Shown piece after piece: positions 40,401 to 47,141 of a DNA stretch of 64,000 bases. The stretch covers positions 10,120,542 through 10,184,541 of the forward strand of contig NC_090023.1 of the NCBI RefSeq assembly GCF_037176765.1. Direction: 5' to 3'. Positions within the stretch are counted from its first letter, which is position 1, and every line of letters starts with the position of its first letter. The position numbers and the translations under genes are program-made. The notes beneath the pieces were generated by a model. It saw nothing but the letters and a program-made list of their open reading frames with translations. It had not been told where the DNA came from and did not search any database. This DNA is from Anolis sagrei (lineage: Eukaryota > Chordata > Lepidosauria > Squamata > Anolidae).

Positions 40401-42688
40401 AGTCCCATTTTTTAGAGAAATGTGAGATTATTTATCTATCTTTAATCTATCTATCTATTTTAACAGATTACAATTGCATTGTTACATTGTCTGGGATGAC
40501 GTTCTATCATGGATTAAGTGATGTAAACAGTACATATTAAGGGAACCCTACTCATGATTTCAGTATTTGAAAACAAGAATTTGGTAAATAAAAATATTAT
40601 ATTGCTCATGTTATGTGCCACAAGACTCAAAATAGTCAGAACCTGAAAAAGGAGAAATAAAACATCTAAGTTCTTGTGGGTTTTTTTCGGGCTATATGGC
40701 CATGTTCTAGAGGCATTTCTCCTGACGTTTCGCCTGCATCTATGGCAAGCATCCTCAGAGGTAGTGAGGTCTGTTGGAAATAGGACAATGGGTTTATATA
40801 TCTGTGGAATGGCTGGGGTGGGACAAAGGACTTTTGTCAGTTGGGCTAGGTGTGAATAAAGTCCTTTGTCCCATCCTGGTCATTCCACAGATATATAAAC
40901 CCTTTTTCCCAGTTCCAACAGACCTCACCTCTGAGGATGCTTGCCATAGATGCAGGCGAAACGTCAGGAGAAATGCCTCTAGAACATGGCCATATAGCCC
41001 GAAAAAACCCACAAGAACTTGGTGATTCCAGCCGTGAAAGCCTTCGACAATACAATAAAACATCTATTTGATCATCATCTTATTTTAAAAGCCCTAAGAT
41101 TCCTCCTCTTTGACCTGAGAACTGGAGAAGGTCAAGACCTTGAGGCTTAAGCCTTGATGTCTATATTTATTTATTTACAGCATTTATATTCCATCCTTCT
41201 CACCCTGAAGGGGACTCAGGGTGGATCACAGAACACATACATGGCAAACATTCAATGCCGTTGGACATACAGGACAGATAGACAGATAGAGGTATGTGTC
41301 TCGGCATTTTTCGATGTCCTGGAGGTTATGCTCCATTCTGGCCACAGGGGGTGCTGTTGCTCCATCCTCTATGACAACGAGCCTTTTACATCACAGACTT
41401 TCCTCTTGTACTTTGAACACTGGTTTTTTATGTGCCATAAAATACCTCCTCATTTAAGCAGTGCCTAATTTCTCTACTCAGCTACAGCTGTTTTCAAACT
41501 ACCTAGGTAGACAATAAACTAGGCTGAAGGTCAGGTACACATCCCGCCCCGGGCTCAAACTCCCAGCCTTTTGGTTGAGAAGGATCTATTGCTGCTGGTG
41601 ATTAACCAGCTGTGCTAAAGCCCGGCCGAGCAATTATATATAAACAATTCACCAGTATTAATGCCAAATGCATTAATTTAATGTTTTTCAATTCTTGGAT
41701 TAATTGCTGCATGTTTTAGTGCTTTTAAATGCTTTTTTTTCAACTTTAACAATTAAGCTCACGAATCATAGAATCATAGAGTTGGAAGAGACCTCATCCA
41801 GTCCAACCACATTCTGCCAAGAAGCAGGAATATTGCATTCAAAACACCCCTGACAGATGGTCATTCAGCCTCTGCTTAAAAGCCTCCAAAGGAGGAGCCT
41901 CCACCACACTCTGAGGCAGAGAGTTCCACTGCTGAACAGCTCTCACAGTCAGGAAGTTCTTCCTAATGTTCAGATGGAATCTCCTTTCTTGTAGTTTGAA
42001 GCCATTGTCCCATTGCGTCCTAGTCTCCAGGGAAGCAGAAAACAAGCTTGCTCCCTCCTCCCTGTGGCTTCCTTTCACATATTTATACATGGCTATCGTG
42101 ACTCCTCTCAGCCTTCTCTTCTTCAGGCTAAACATGCCCAGCTCTTAAAGTCGCTCCTCATAGGATTTGTTCTCCAAACCCTTGATCATTTTAGTTGCCT
42201 TTCTCTGCATGCATTCCAGCTTGTCAACATCTACTTTTAATTGTGGTGCTCAGAATTGGACACAATATTCCAGGTGTGATCTGGCCACGACAGAATAGAA
42301 GGGTAGCATGACTTCTCTGGATCTAGACACTAGATCCAGAGAACCTAGTTTTCCTTGTGGTTGTGTGCCTTCAAGCCAGTTCTGACTTATGGTGATCCAA
42401 TAGTTGGGTGTTTTGCGGCTGAGTATGTATGAAATACCCAAGGTCAGCCATTGGTTTTCCATAACTAAGCAGGGATTCAAACCCTGGTTTCCAGAGATAT
42501 ATCTTTTTTTTTCCTTGCAGGAGCAAGAAAAGGAAGCCCGAAGCAGAAGTGCCTACATTTCGGCTTTACCCAAATCCCCTCTTTGGTGGAAAGACTTTGA
42601 TGGAGATGACGATGACAATTCCTCAGGGGGTGGCGGGCATGATCCTGGTGGGGGAAGCTCAGGTTCCTTCCATGGACTTGTCTTCTAG
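16780..42688 (+). CDS. USP35: Ubiquitin-specific protease 35 (USP35), 10 coding exons, 992 aa
   Basis: Cysteine-type deubiquitinase of the USP (peptidase C19) family. Coding exons: 16780-17461, 18732-18867, 25260-25389, 27571-27672, 30657-30815, 32523-32716, 34386-34479, 35944-36050, 39002-40208, 42521-42688. They join with continuous phase and AG/GT borders into 992 codons; human USP35 is 1018. The start MDKILEA matches the human N-terminus, and the ATG lies 12 nt inside an exon whose acceptor is at 16767. Residues 1-403 are the helical N-terminal region. The Cys box GNTCYMNS places catalytic Cys at 454. QQDCSEYL follows in exon 8. Finger cysteines are 580, 583, 724 and 727; catalytic His is 823 (SGHYYCYA) and Asp 864 (WYLFNDTR). 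The protein ends in [24 protein letters not shown] and similar stretches match USP35 better than its paralogue USP38. Introns hold LINEs, SINEs, hATs and an LTR. The 5' UTR exon and poly(A) site were not located. Confidence 0.97.
17718..17872 (-). mobile_element. CR1 LINE 3' end
   Basis: AATTGGAAGAAACCACAAGG, CCATCCATCCTCTGCTTAAA and AGGAGACTCCACTGGACTT are the - strand CR1 end. In USP35 intron 1. Confidence 0.7.
18009..18580 (+). mobile_element. Unclassified ACTAGCCGTCCCCTGCC repeat
   Basis: Starts ACTAGCCGTCCCCTGCCACG, carries ACTACAACTCC segments and ends GTTTTTGAGTTCTGTTAATC. In USP35 intron 1. Confidence 0.65.
18732..18867 (+). CDS. USP35: USP35 coding exon 2 (residues 228-272)
   Basis: Acceptor CTTGCAG at 18731, donor CAG|GTAGGA. 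It encodes [16 protein letters not shown]... to MMMAIG and keeps the SALASVVQ and ELMDG blocks seen in human USP35. Phase 1 in, phase 2 out. Confidence 0.94.
19226..19395 (+). mobile_element. Sauria-like tRNA SINE fragment
   Basis: AATGGCGCAATGCATTACAC, CCGGCAGGACTGCTGACCAA, GGTTTGAATCCAGAGAGC: a tRNA-like A and B box. It is truncated where the SPIN-like repeat begins. Confidence 0.55.
19396..19853 (+). mobile_element. SPIN-like/ACTAGCC repeat fragment
   Basis: GGGTTCAGAATGCTCTTTGA, GGTGAACTACAACTCCCAAA, ending GTTTTTGAGTTATGCTAATC. Confidence 0.6.
19854..20530 (+). mobile_element. BovB (RTE) LINE 3' portion
   Basis: A ~220-codon open frame: [73 protein letters not shown], then [17 protein letters not shown] and a (CAA)n tail. 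This is the BovB thumb and C-terminus. Confidence 0.93.
20531..21013. other. Unannotated stretch of USP35 intron 2
   Basis: No gene or repeat recognised. Confidence 0.35.
21014..22092 (-). mobile_element. SINE (L2-type tail) interrupted by an LTR
   Basis: The - strand SINE runs 21014-21356 and resumes 22070-22092 (GATCTACTCACATT...ACATGTTTTCGAACTGCTAG). The intervening piece is the LTR at 21357-22069. Confidence 0.65.
21357..22069 (-). mobile_element. Solo LTR fossil, 713 bp
   Basis: TG...CA ends (TGCTGCAACTC ... GCCACAACA) and a 5-bp target duplication ATTAC at 21352-21356 and 22070-22074. No internal region, so a solo LTR of an LTR retrotransposon or endogenous retrovirus of undetermined family. 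Orientation is inferred. Confidence 0.75.
22093..22395 (+). mobile_element. Sauria-type tRNA SINE
   Basis: GAGCTGCTGAACTTGCTGAC, GTTTGAATCTGGGGAGTG (B-box), ACATGCAAATGTGAATAGAT, CCCAGAGTCAGACACGACTG and a GGGGAAAACCTTTACC end. The 3' end resembles the BovB terminus, as known for Sauria SINEs. Confidence 0.8.
22960..23119. mobile_element. MITE remnant (GGGTGCATCTACACTGTAGA family)
   Basis: TTCCATAGCATTGAACCATG, GTGTCAAACTGCATTAATTC and AGTGTAGATG match the 13694 family. Confidence 0.5.
23313..23662 (-). mobile_element. CR1 LINE 3' fragment with internal deletion
   Basis: ATAGAATCAAAGAGTTGGAA, GGAGCCTCCACCACACTC, CTCCAGACCCTTGATCATTT; about 130 bp of the usual CR1 interior is missing. Confidence 0.85.
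23705..23855. mobile_element. Palindromic hAT MITE with 8-bp target duplication
   Basis: CAGGCATGGGCAAACTTTGG ... TCTCATGCCTG with the exact 8-bp duplication CTTTAGGG at 23697-23704 and 23856-23863. Confidence 0.9.
24366..25103 (-). mobile_element. SPIN-like hAT, 738 bp, 8-bp target duplication
   Basis: CAGTGTTTCTCAACCTGGGG ... GGAAGGTTGAGAACCACTG with the exact duplication AACTACAG at 24358-24365 and 25104-25111. It contains the SPIN terminal block (GGGGTCACCACTACATGAGG) in - orientation. Non-autonomous. Sits in USP35 intron 2, inside a MITE. Confidence 0.9.
25260..25389 (+). CDS. USP35: USP35 coding exon 3 (residues 273-316)
   Basis: Acceptor TTTGCAG. It encodes [17 protein letters not shown] to TLSKIER, among the best conserved stretches with human USP35. 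The donor is AGG|GTCGGT, with a non-consensus +3 base. The phase-0 join to the next exon (VFSKLLYP) supports it. Confidence 0.93.
25556..26325 (+). mobile_element. BovB (RTE) LINE 3' portion in USP35 intron 3
   Basis: Starts with the RT catalytic box ([32 protein letters not shown]), then [37 protein letters not shown] and [14 protein letters not shown], ending in (CAA)n. One frame break lies between the RT box and the ~210-codon C-terminal frame. Confidence 0.92.
26440..26742. other. Unannotated lead-in to the 131-bp array
   Basis: AT-rich; possibly part of an LTR-like element, but I found no matching ends or target duplication. Confidence 0.3.
26743..27265 (+). repeat. ~131-bp tandem repeat, four units
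   Basis: GCATAGCTGAAGCCTGAACA begins at 26743, 26874, 27005 and 27135. Units also share AAAAGTCCCAGGCTCA, GACCAATCAGCTTCAT and TATTTTACAGTTGACATA. A (CA)n tract closes the array. Confidence 0.92.
27571..27672 (+). CDS. USP35: USP35 coding exon 4 (residues 317-350)
   Basis: Acceptor CATATTGTAG, donor TTG|GTAAGG. It encodes 34 residues, [16 protein letters not shown] to SHEAFHL. Phase 0 at both ends. Confidence 0.94.
27690..28072. other. Unannotated part of USP35 intron 4
   Basis: Includes a fragment of a repeat (CTATTGAAATTGA, AATGCCTAGAAGAG) also seen at 36270 and 55640. No gene. Confidence 0.35.
28226..28432 (-). mobile_element. Fold-back Penelope-like/hammerhead element, shortened arms
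   Basis: GTTGTAAGTTTTTCAGGCTG ... CAGCCCGAAAAACTTAACAA plus the GCCTTCGACAATA end. The centre has lost most of one hammerhead core (28286-28328 retains the - strand version with changes). Confidence 0.65.
28440..29130 (-). mobile_element. R4/Dong-like LINE 3' portion between TAA/CAA repeats
   Basis: Flanked by (TTA)n at 28440-28478 and (GTT)n at 29128-29150. The - strand encodes [39 protein letters not shown] and [17 protein letters not shown], the restriction-like endonuclease region also seen at 285-1885. Confidence 0.8.
29285..30262 (-). mobile_element. L2-clade LINE 3' portion
   Basis: A ~220-codon - strand frame: [77 protein letters not shown]2 tail (ATTTATATACCG) at 29300. In USP35 intron 4. 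Confidence 0.88.
30657..30815 (+). CDS. USP35: USP35 coding exon 5 (residues 351-403)
   Basis: Acceptor TTTTCAAG, donor AAA|GTAACT. It encodes [12 protein letters not shown] to YEPVVEAIK, ending the N-terminal helical region. Phase 0 at both ends. Confidence 0.94.
30905..32200 (+). mobile_element. SPIN-like repeat split by an L2
   Basis: SPIN-type interior at 30905-31384 (GGTCCAGATCCATCATTGTT to AACAGTAGCAAAATTACAGT) resumes at 32126 (ATGTTATGGTTGGGGGTCAC ... GGTATTAGGAAGG). The L2 at 31388-32125 lies between. Confidence 0.7.
31388..32125 (-). mobile_element. L2-clade LINE 3' portion
   Basis: The - strand encodes [60 protein letters not shown] and [18 protein letters not shown]. Tail near 31390. 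Confidence 0.88.
32523..32716 (+). CDS. USP35: USP35 coding exon 6, catalytic Cys box (residues 404-467)
   Basis: Acceptor TCTCCAAAG, donor CTCGGA|GTAGGT. It encodes [25 protein letters not shown] and the USP Cys box [13 protein letters not shown], with the predicted nucleophile at Cys454. It ends in phase 2; the split Asp codon is finished by exon 7. Confidence 0.95.
33066..33402 (+). mobile_element. Sauria-type tRNA SINE, full-looking
   Basis: GGTGGTGCAGTGGGTTAAAC (A-box), GATGGTTCGAATCTGGGG (B-box), ACATGCAAATGCGAGCAGAT, CAGAGTCAGACATGACTAGA, GGGGAAACCTTTACC end. In USP35 intron 6. Confidence 0.85.
33750..33905. mobile_element. Palindromic MITE (CCCTTCTACACTGCCATA family)
   Basis: Arms CCCCTTCTACACTGCCATAC and the inverted ATATGGCAGTGTGGAAGGG. 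Internal inverted repeats AATCCAGATTAT and AGTTCAAAGCAGATAAT. Superfamily not assigned. Confidence 0.65.
33945..34265 (-). mobile_element. Sauria-type tRNA SINE
   Basis: Reverse-orientation copy: GGTAAAGGTAGTCCCCTGAC, ACATTTGCATGTTTTCGAAC, GGAATCGAACCTGCGACC (B-box), CACTG at the tRNA end. Confidence 0.85.
34386..34479 (+). CDS. USP35: USP35 coding exon 7 (residues 468-499)
   Basis: Acceptor CTTTCAAG. It encodes [17 protein letters not shown] to FLEHSQ before CAG|GTAATT. Human USP35 has the same [16 protein letters not shown] block. Confidence 0.94.
34833..34975 (+). mobile_element. RTE-type LINE fragment
   Basis: Encodes [20 protein letters not shown] and [13 protein letters not shown], an RTE-family block that also appears in reverse near 55290-55425. 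Confidence 0.55.
34976..35720 (+). repeat. ~142-bp tandem repeat, 4-5 units
   Basis: CTCTACATCCTG followed by GTTT/GGAGG, GGACCATGGATGATGGG and CAAACTTGGCACACAGAG recurs about every 142 bp (near 35276, 35418 and 35560; older units to the left). It ends at a hairpin CCCAGGCACCGCTGGG and CTAGTAG. Confidence 0.8.
35944..36050 (+). CDS. USP35: USP35 coding exon 8, QQDCSEYL box (residues 500-534)
   Basis: Acceptor CTCTTCCAG, donor GACAG|GTAAGT. It encodes [17 protein letters not shown], then the USP box [13 protein letters not shown]. Phase 0 in, phase 2 out. Confidence 0.95.
36120..36860. other. Microsatellite and unclassified repeat in USP35 intron 8
   Basis: (GATA)n at 36160-36210, then a repeat with GGTCAACTTCCAGCAGAACC and AATGCCTAGAGAGAAG also found at 27830 and 55640. 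No gene. Confidence 0.4.
36867..37333 (-). mobile_element. CR1 LINE 3' portion
   Basis: ATAGAATCAAAGAGTTGGAA at the 3' end; the - strand encodes [20 protein letters not shown] and [20 protein letters not shown]. Confidence 0.92.
37639..37940 (+). repeat. 100-bp tandem repeat
   Basis: GTAGGCCTCAGTGTTAG begins at 37639, 37739 and 37839, exactly 100 bp apart. Units are built from shorter GAGAAAGGCCTCAGTGT-like submotifs that continue degenerately to about 38010. It may be part of an LTR-like fossil (37430-38210), but no ends were found. Confidence 0.85.
38222..38700 (+). mobile_element. L2-clade LINE 3' end
   Basis: GGAGAGGCCCTGCTCTCGGT, GGGACGAGGGACAGGGCCTT, CGGTATATAAA and an (AAAT)n tail. 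In USP35 intron 8. Confidence 0.85.
39002..40208 (+). CDS. USP35: USP35 coding exon 9, finger and His/Asp boxes (residues 535-937)
   Basis: The largest exon (1207 nt). The acceptor is CCCCAAAAAG with the pyrimidine tract set back about 5 nt; the donor is CAG|GTAATA. In order it encodes VEKMFGGK, finger pair CLKC (580/583), a Pro-rich low-complexity stretch (about 603-703), finger pair CENC (724/727), the RF hydrophobic core strand, the His box [10 protein letters not shown] (His823), the Asp box WYLFNDTR (Asp864) and the DTAYLLFYR strand. The Glu-rich insert that I recall in the mammalian protein between the finger halves is absent. Confidence 0.95.
40719..40761 (-). ncRNA. Hammerhead ribozyme motif (- arm)
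   Basis: On -: CCT-CTGAGGA, GCTTGC/GCAGGC stem II with a CATAGAT loop, GAAAC, GTC, AGG. All core positions intact. Confidence 0.72.
40928..40970 (+). ncRNA. Hammerhead ribozyme motif (+ arm)
   Basis: The same intact core as the opposite arm, in direct orientation. The two arms could instead pair with each other as one long duplex. Confidence 0.72.
41160..41630 (-). mobile_element. tRNA-derived SINE with L2-like tail
   Basis: ATTTATTTACAGCATTTATA and CTTCTCACCCTGAAGGGGAC tail at the left; tRNA-like AACTCCCAGCCTTTTGGTTG ... GCTAAAGCCCGGCCG at the right. Confidence 0.65.
41765..42335 (-). mobile_element. CR1 LINE 3' portion
   Basis: AATCATAGAATCATAGAGTT 3' end; the - strand encodes [20 protein letters not shown] and [20 protein letters not shown]. 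Confidence 0.92.
42353..42505 (+). mobile_element. SINE-like fragment beside USP35 last exon
   Basis: CTTGTGGTTGTGTGCCTTCA, CTTATGGTGATCCAATAG and GGTTTTCCATAACTAAGCAG; related to 11825-11985. It abuts the branch-point region of the last intron. Confidence 0.45.
42521..42688 (+). CDS. USP35: USP35 last coding exon (residues 938-992)
   Basis: Acceptor TTCCTTGCAG. It encodes [17 protein letters not shown], an acidic and Gly-rich run, then FHGLVF and the stop TAG. The terminal LVF is shared with USP38 and human USP35. Confidence 0.95.
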   Translation, partial: EQEKEARSRSAYISALPKSPLWWKDFDGDDDDNSSGGGGHDPGGGSSGSFHGLVF

Positions 42689-43240
42689 AAGGGCCCTGGA
42701 CCAGCAGTCAACGCTGGAACCATCAAATCAGTCTCAATTCTCTGGTCTGTCAATCTTAACAGCAGAAAAAGACCCAACATGATCAGAGAGAGCCCTGCAA
42801 AACTGTGTTCAATTATTATGTCCCACTTGTTATCCTCCACATCTCCATGGAGTTCTGGGAGCTATAGTTTTCCTGGAGCAAGGAAGCAAACGGGTAACAC
42901 TCACTCTCCTCACAGAATCGCAATTCCTACAAATGGCAAGAGGGAGACATAGCACTGTTCAATGTAGTTTATAGTGTTCTGGAAATCCCCTCAATTTTGT
43001 AGATATCTGGGGGGAAATGTATCATGAAACTGCTTCATGGAGTACAATGCCTGACTTAATCCACGACTTGAGGAAATTTCCACCAAAGTGGACTCTTGTT
43101 GTGCAATGCTTTGTTTCCAAACCAAGTGTGCAGAAGTGTGTTGGAATCTTAAGGCTGAGCTGGTTCATTGTTGTCCATGGAAATGTTGAGTGGCATGGGA
43201 TAGAGAGAAATGTATTGCATTCAGCCCTTGGTATCCACTA
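42689..43240 (+). other. Probable start of USP35 3' UTR / intergenic
   Basis: Sequence after the USP35 stop up to the first recognisable repeat (a hAT fragment at 43246). I see no open gene and no clear AATAAA here, so the transcript end is not placed. Confidence 0.5.
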
Positions 43241-43245
43241 GAGCA

Positions 43246-43382
43246 GGGATCCTCAAACTACGGCCCGGGGGCCACGTGCGGCCCGCCAAGGGCAAGTATC
43301 CGGCCTGCTGAGGCTTCCCTCTCAGTGGAATCAGTCTTGGCTCTGCTAACGCAGAGTGCCTTTCTTTCTTTCTTTCTCCCCT
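43246..43382. mobile_element. hAT-like fragment (CAGGGATCCTCAAACTACGG)
   Basis: The left TIR CAGGGATCCTCAAACTACGG followed by CCCGGGGGCCACGTGCGGCC is typical of hAT-derived repeats. The right end was not found. Confidence 0.5.
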
Positions 43383-43513
43383 CATGCTGCATGCCAAGTT
43401 TGGTTGAGTTCTATTGTTGGGGAATTCAGAATGCTCTTTGATTGCAGGAGTTACTGCAACTCCCACATGTCTGAGTGTATTTAAACCAACCTCTCTAGTA
43501 TTTTCTGTTGGTC

Positions 43514-44655
43514 ATAGAATCATAGAATCAAAGAGTTGGAAGAGACCTCATGGGCCATCCAGTCCCAACCCCCTGCCAAGAAGCAGGAATATTGCATTCA
43601 AATCACCCCTGACAAATGGCCATCCAGCCTCTGCTTAAAAGCTTCCAAAGAAGGAGCCTCCACCACACTCCGGGGCAGAGAGTTCCACTGCTGAACGGCT
43701 CTCACAATGAGGAAGTTCTTCCTAATGTTCAGATGGAATCTCCTCTCTTGTAGTTTGAAGCCATTGTTCCGCGTCCTAGTCTCCAAGAATGCAGAAAACA
43801 AGCTTGCTCCCTCTTCCCTGTGGCTTCTCTCACATATTTATACATGGCTATCATATCTCCTCTCAGTCTTCTCTTCTTCAGGCTAAACATGCCCAGTTCC
43901 CTAAGCCGCTCCTCATAGGGCTTGTTCTCCAGACCCTTGATCATTTTAGTCGCCCTGCTCTGGACACATTCCAGCTTGTCAATATCTCTCTTGAATTGTG
44001 GTGCCCAGAATTGGACACAATATTCCAGATGTGGTCTAACCAAAGCAGAATAGAGGGGTAGCATTACTTCCCTAGATCTAGACACTATGCTCCTATTAAT
44101 GCAGGCCAAAATCCCATTGGCTTTTTTTGCCGCCACATCACATTGTTGGCTCATGTTTAACTTGTTGTCCACGAGGACTCCAAGATCTTTTTCACACGTA
44201 CTGCTCTCGAGCCAGGCGTTGTCCCCCATTCTGTATCTTTGCATTTCATTTTTTCTGCCAAAGTGGAGTATCTTGCATTTGTCACTGTTGAACTTCATTT
44301 TGTTAGTTTTGGCCCATCTCTCTAATCTGTCCAGATCGTTTTGAATTCTGCTCCTGTCCTCTGGACTATTGGCTATCCCTCCCAATTTGGTGTCATCTGC
44401 AAACTTGATGATCATGCCTTCTAGCCCTTCATCTAAGTCATTAATAAAGATGTTGAACAGGACCGGGCCCAGGACGGAACCCTGCGGCACTCCGCTCGTC
44501 ACTTCTTTCCAAGATGAAGAGGAAGCATTAGTGAGCACTCTCTGTGTTTGTCCACTTAACCAATTACAGATCCACCTCACCGTAGTTTTGCCTAGCCCAC
44601 ATTGGACTAATTTCCTTGCCAGAAGATCATGGGGGACCTTGTCGAAGGCCTTACT
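43514..44655 (-). mobile_element. CR1 LINE, longest copy here, RT palm to 3' end
   Basis: A ~330-codon - strand frame: [65 protein letters not shown] and [19 protein letters not shown]. It contains the RT catalytic FADD box and the thumb, but no endonuclease. Confidence 0.94.
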
Positions 44656-44766
44656 GAAGTCATGGGAGTTCTGCATACCAAGTTTGGTTGAATTCCATTG
44701 TTGGGACAGTTCAGAATGCTCTTTGGTTGCAGAAGTTACTGCAACTTCCACATGTCTGAGTGTATT

Positions 44767-45644
44767 TGTTCCGTCTCCCAGGAGCCTGGTTTGCATTACC
44801 TTACAGTTGCTTGAAGTTGCTTCCCCTTGCATTTTTCCCAGGGATGCTGCAGCTCTGCAGAGCCCTAAAATTTAACAGTTTGAGAGGCTGGAAAGCCAGT
44901 CGGCAGGCCTTTTGCAGCTATTGGCTTAGAAGGTATCTTTTTGGGTTTGGAGACCGCTCTTTCTCCCAGAGAAGATATCTCCATTTTGGAATCTCCCCTG
45001 CCTCTTTAGTTAGAGAAGGAACTTCAGATGTGCTGGTGGTTAATCAGGGTAGCTCTGGGAGAATCATTGTAAGTACTATTGAGAAATAGATAAAAGATAA
45101 AGATAGTTATTGAGATATTAAGACTATTGAGATATTGAGCTATATAGAAGCATATTGAGATTTAGATAGAAAAGCTATTGAGTACTATAGAGATAGATAG
45201 ATAGGATAGGTATTGAGTTATATAGATATAGAGAGACTTGAAGAGAGACTTCATTGCTTTATCTCCAGAACTAACCTTGAGCTATAGATAGGGGAAAAAA
45301 CCTGCTTTTTTCTAACCATAACAGCTTAAGGTTAGGGTGAAAAGATTCCAGGATCTTCTCTGCCTTGTGGGGAAAAGTCAACTCAGTGACTGGAAGAGAA
45401 AGGAAAGAAAGAATTTCTCTGTGGTTTCACCAATTGACTGTTCTGTTTGTAACCTTGATGAACTGTGCCAAGTCTGCAAGGACTTTTGAAGAATAAATAT
45501 TCCTTTTTTGATGTTCAAAAGCCTTTAATAGTCTGAGTTGCTGAATATCTCAAACTTCTAAAGAAAGACACTCGCAGTTCGCTCAGACATAGAGAGCAGC
45601 ACATCTTAGCTTTATTTTTTATAACGTCTGGGTGTAACGGCACA
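44767..45644 (+). mobile_element. Solo LTR fossil, 878 bp
   Basis: TGTTCCGTCTCCC ... GTGTAACGGCACA with TG...CA ends and the 5-bp target duplication GTATT at 44762-44766 and 45645-45649. An AATAAA near 45492 fits a + orientation. No internal genes remain. Family undetermined. Confidence 0.82.
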
Positions 45645-45689
45645 GTATTCCTCTCAAACCTGTCCAGTATTTTCCGTTGGTGATGAAAA

Positions 45690-45970
45690 ATAGAGTGCAT
45701 CTACACTGCAGAATTAATGCAGTTTGACACCAGTTTGACTACCATGGCATAATGCTACGGAACCCTGGGATTTAAAATTGTATAAGTTGTTTTGCCTTTT
45801 CTGCTAAAAGATCAAATTGCAGCTCCAGGATCACTCATCGAATGCCTGTCTCCATAACCATGTCTTCACCTGCTTCCTGAATGTCAGGATAGAAGGGGTG
45901 GTTCTGATCTCCTGTGGGAGAGAGTTCCAGAGTCGAGGGGCCACCACCTAGAAGGCCCTGTCCCTTATAT
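45690..45970 (-). mobile_element. MITE remnant plus L2 fragment
   Basis: GCATCTACACTGCAGAATTA at 45690 (MITE family of 13694); L2 - strand piece at 45815-45970 (AGAGAGTTCCAGAGTCGAGG, GGCCCTGTCCCTTA). Confidence 0.6.
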
Positions 45971-46087
45971 AAAATAGCAAAATCTAGGACTGCTTTTTGG
46001 ATGAAAAAAAAATCTTTAGGTGGAATGTGTGAATGCAGAATCCATGGATACAGAGGGTCAAATGTATGAAGCTTTGTTTAGCTAAAT

Positions 46088-46814
46088 CAGTGATTCTCAA
46101 AATTCCTAATGTCGCTACCGCTTAATACAGTTCCTCAAGTTATGGTGACCCCCCAATCATAATTATTTTCGTTGCTACTTCATAATTGTAATGTTGCTAC
46201 TGTTATGAATTGTAATGTAAATATCTGATGTGCAGGATGTATTTTCATTCAGTGGGCCAAATTTGGTGCAAATACCCAATGCGCCCAAATTGTAATATTG
46301 GTGGGATTGGGGGGTGGGATTGGTTTTGTCATTTGGGAGTTGTCGTTTCTGGGATTTATAGTTAATCTACAATCAAAGAGCATTCTGAACTCCACCAACG
46401 ATGGAACTTGGCACACGGAACTCCCGTGACTAACAGGAAATACTGGAAGGGTCTGGTGGATATTGACCTTGAGTTTGGGAGTTGTAGTTCATTGACACCC
46501 AGAGAGCACTGTGGACTCAAACCATGATGGATCTGGACCAAACTTGGCACAAATACTCAATATGCCTAAATGTGAACCCTGCTGGAGTTTGTGGAAAATA
46601 GATTTGACATTTGGGAGTTGTAGTTGCTGGGATTTATAGTTAACTTACAATCAGAGTATTCTGAACCCCACCAATGACAGAATTGGACCAAACTTCCCAC
46701 ACAGAACCCCCATGACCAACAGAAAATACTGTGTTTTCCGATGGTCTTTGGTGACCCTTCTGACACCCCCTCATGACCCCCCAGGGATCCCTACCCTTAG
46801 TTTGAGAAACACTG
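46088..46814 (+). mobile_element. SPIN-like hAT, 727 bp, 8-bp target duplication
   Basis: CAGTGATTCTCAAAATTCCT ... GTTTGAGAAACACTG with AGCTAAAT at 46080-46087 and 46815-46822. The left end keeps the SPIN block (CTTAATACAGTTCCTCA, TAAATATCTGATGTGCAGGA). Confidence 0.9.
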
Positions 46815-46822
46815 AGCTAAAT

Positions 46823-47141
46823 GTTTGAAGTTGTTTACGATCAGGTCTCGCTTTGGATTTGATTGGACAAAGTTCAGCACTTCAGATGTTGGAGTCATAT
46901 TTTGGAAAGTACTGGCCTCTAACTCCTTGCCATTAGCTGTGCTGACTAGGACTCTCGGGAGCTCCAATTGCATCTGATGGGGAAATTCATTGCCTCTCCA
47001 TGCCTTTATATTCTGAGGTAAGGTTATTATTAAACACTGGTATTGCAATGACACCACCCCTTTTGTCTTTTGCTTCTCCTTCCTTCCTGGATTTTGTAGT
47101 TCTGGGAAATCTTCCTCAAGTGTCCAGCTTTAGGGATGTAT
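46823..47141. other. Unannotated intergenic stretch
   Basis: No gene, RNA or repeat family recognised. Confidence 0.35.

Larger units (their letters stand above)
40668..41053 (+). mobile_element. Fold-back Penelope-like/hammerhead element, 12-bp target duplication
   Basis: The longest copy (386 bp). The arms extend past the hammerhead into GGGTTTATATATCTGTGG ... CCACAGATATATAAACCC. Flanked by AATAAAACATCT at 40656-40667 and 41054-41065. Only the right end carries the extra GCCTTCGACAATAC. In USP35 intron 9. Confidence 0.82.
43383..45690 (-). mobile_element. SPIN-like repeat split by CR1 and an LTR
   Basis: SPIN-type segments at about 43383-43512, 44656-44766 and 45645-45690 (CCAAGTTTGGTTGA, CAGAATGCTCTTTG, TATTTTCTGTTGGTCAT) surround a CR1 (43514-44655) and an LTR (44767-45644). 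Confidence 0.55.

Noticed and set aside
43190-43441. Small frame in the USP35 3' region as a gene
   Set aside because: It overlaps a hAT-like fragment and a SPIN-like repeat; no conserved motif.
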